Shown piece after piece: positions 6,342 to 7,098 of a DNA stretch of 7,098 nucleotides; position 1 is the first letter of the stretch; every line of letters starts with the position of its first letter. Origin of the DNA: Eubacterium sp. (lineage in GTDB: Bacteria > Bacillota > Clostridia > Oscillospirales > Acutalibacteraceae); NCBI GenBank assembly GCA_029054965.1, contig JAIDEF010000013.1, forward strand, positions 1-7,098, read 5' to 3'. The position numbers were made by a program, and so were the translations under genes. The notes below the pieces were generated by a model that saw nothing but the letters and a program-made list of their open reading frames with translations, was not told the origin of the DNA and ran no database searches.

Positions 6342-7098
6342 ATGATACCAAAGGTCAGCATAATAGTACCTGTTTATAATGTTGAGAAATATTTTGACAG
6401 GTGCATAAATTCATTAGTCAATCAAACACTCAAAGAAATTGAAATAATTCTGGTTGATGATGAATCCCCTGACAACTGCCCGAAAATGTGTGATAACTAT
6501 GCAAAAAAAGACAGCAGAATTAAGGTTATCCACAAAAAAAACGGCGGTCTGGGATTTGCCCGCAACAGTGGTCTTGATATCGCATCGGGTGAATACTTTG
6601 CATTTGTTGACAGTGATGATTATGTTGATTTGAATTTTTATGAACGGCTATACACTGCTGCAAAAAACGGAGATTATGACCTTGCCCAAGGCGGAATATC
6701 AAAAAAACACGGTGACAGAATTGAAAAGAAAAATCATCCTTATGCAGGACAATGCTTTGATGCGGAGGGTGTAAAAAATATTCTTTTTCCAAGTGTCCTC
6801 GGTCCTGATACATATGACAAAAACAGCAGTGATATGTCTACCTGTATAGGAATTTACAAGCTGTCACTGGTTAATGATAATAATATCCGCTTTGTGTCTG
6901 AGCGTGAATATATAAGCGAAGACGCGATTTTTGATATTGAAATTTTTAAGTACATAAAATCAGCCGTTATCGTTGACACTGCAGGCTACTACTATTGCTA
7001 CAATGAAGCTTCTCTTACACATAAATACATCCCAAACCGCTTCGAGCAGATTAAAAAGCTTTGTGACTATGAGCTGTCACTTGTTAATAATGATATAC
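6342..7098 (+). CDS. GT2-family glycosyltransferase (EpsH/WcaA-like), 3' end missing
   Basis: Translation from 6342 stays open for 252 codons to the window edge, so the C-terminus is missing; relatives are commonly about 300-350 residues. The N-terminal GT-A domain is clear. PKVSIIVPVYNVEKYFDRCINSL appears at 3-25 in the usual GT2 order (SIIVPVYN, then the helix with Cys21 and NSL). ILVDDESPDNCP at 36-47 supplies the nucleotide-binding Asp39-Asp40, NGGLGFARNSGL is at 67-78, and the metal-binding FVDSDDYVD is at 88-96. SEDAIFD at 192-198 is the likely position of the catalytic acid of this inverting family. It would transfer one sugar from a nucleotide donor to the lipid-linked intermediate on the cytosolic side. 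The donor and linkage cannot be read. The gene begins nine bases after the previous stop, in the same operon. No hydrophobic anchor is visible in the part present. Confidence 0.93.
   Translation, partial: MIPKVSIIVPVYNVEKYFDRCINSLVNQTLKEIEIILVDDESPDNCPKMCDNYAKKDSRIKVIHKKNGGLGFARNSGLDIASGEYFAFVDSDDYVDLNFYERLYTAAKNGDYDLAQGGISKKHGDRIEKKNHPYAGQCFDAEGVKNILFPSVLGPDTYDKNSSDMSTCIGIYKLSLVNDNNIRFVSEREYISEDAIFDIEIFKYIKSAVIVDTAGYYYCYNEASLTHKYIPNRFEQIKKLCDYELSLVNNDI

Noticed and set aside
6526..6813. 95-codon minus-strand open frame rich in His and Gln
   Set aside because: It is antisense to the conserved GT2 catalytic core; the odd composition is what reverse-reading Asp/Gly/Lys-rich codons gives.

Overview
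The window reads as an interior slice of a surface-polysaccharide (capsule or exopolysaccharide) gene cluster from a low-GC Gram-positive bacterium, most likely a Clostridia member such as a gut Oscillospiraceae/Ruminococcus or Lachnospiraceae relative. This rests on visibly AT-rich coding sequence, Shine-Dalgarno sites of the GGAG/AGG type, very tight gene packing, and a CDP-glycerol glycerophosphotransferase, a family typical of Firmicutes. Lineage below the class level is inference.

All seven genes are on the + strand and nearly every base is coding. In order: a hexapeptide-repeat acyltransferase (12-467); a polytopic Wzy-like polymerase (483-1784); a sulfatase/alkaline-phosphatase-superfamily enzyme with a Thr where sulfatases carry the formylglycine Cys/Ser (1781-2968); a GT32 (OCH1-like) glycosyltransferase (2981-3763); a Wzx-like flippase (3763-5178); a TagB/TagF-like glycerophosphotransferase (5175-6332); and a GT2 glycosyltransferase cut by the right edge (6342 to beyond 7098). 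Bases 1-12 may hold the last codons of a further upstream gene. Junctions are ATGA overlaps (1781, 5175), a TAATG overlap (3763), or gaps of at most 15 bases. No intergenic space is large enough for a promoter or terminator, so this looks like one polycistronic unit that starts before and ends after the window.

Together the genes fit a Wzx/Wzy-dependent pathway. The GT32 and GT2 enzymes build a repeat unit on a lipid carrier at the inner face of the membrane. The TagF-like enzyme would add glycerol-phosphate from CDP-glycerol, and the acyltransferase would add an acetyl (or other acyl) group. Wzx flips the unit and Wzy polymerises it outside. The sulfatase-like protein is the least predictable member. 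It has no signal peptide or membrane segment, so it should act in the cytosol, probably on a phosphoester. The priming glycosyltransferase, chain-length regulators and CDP-glycerol synthase (TagD-like) are not in this window.

I found no RNA genes, CRISPR arrays, insertion sequences or convincing promoters. The most interesting points are the Thr-nucleophile sulfatase-like enzyme, the pairing of teichoic-acid-type chemistry with Wzx/Wzy, and intragenic hairpins near the 3' ends of two genes. It looks like a variable but recognisable locus rather than a wholly new system.
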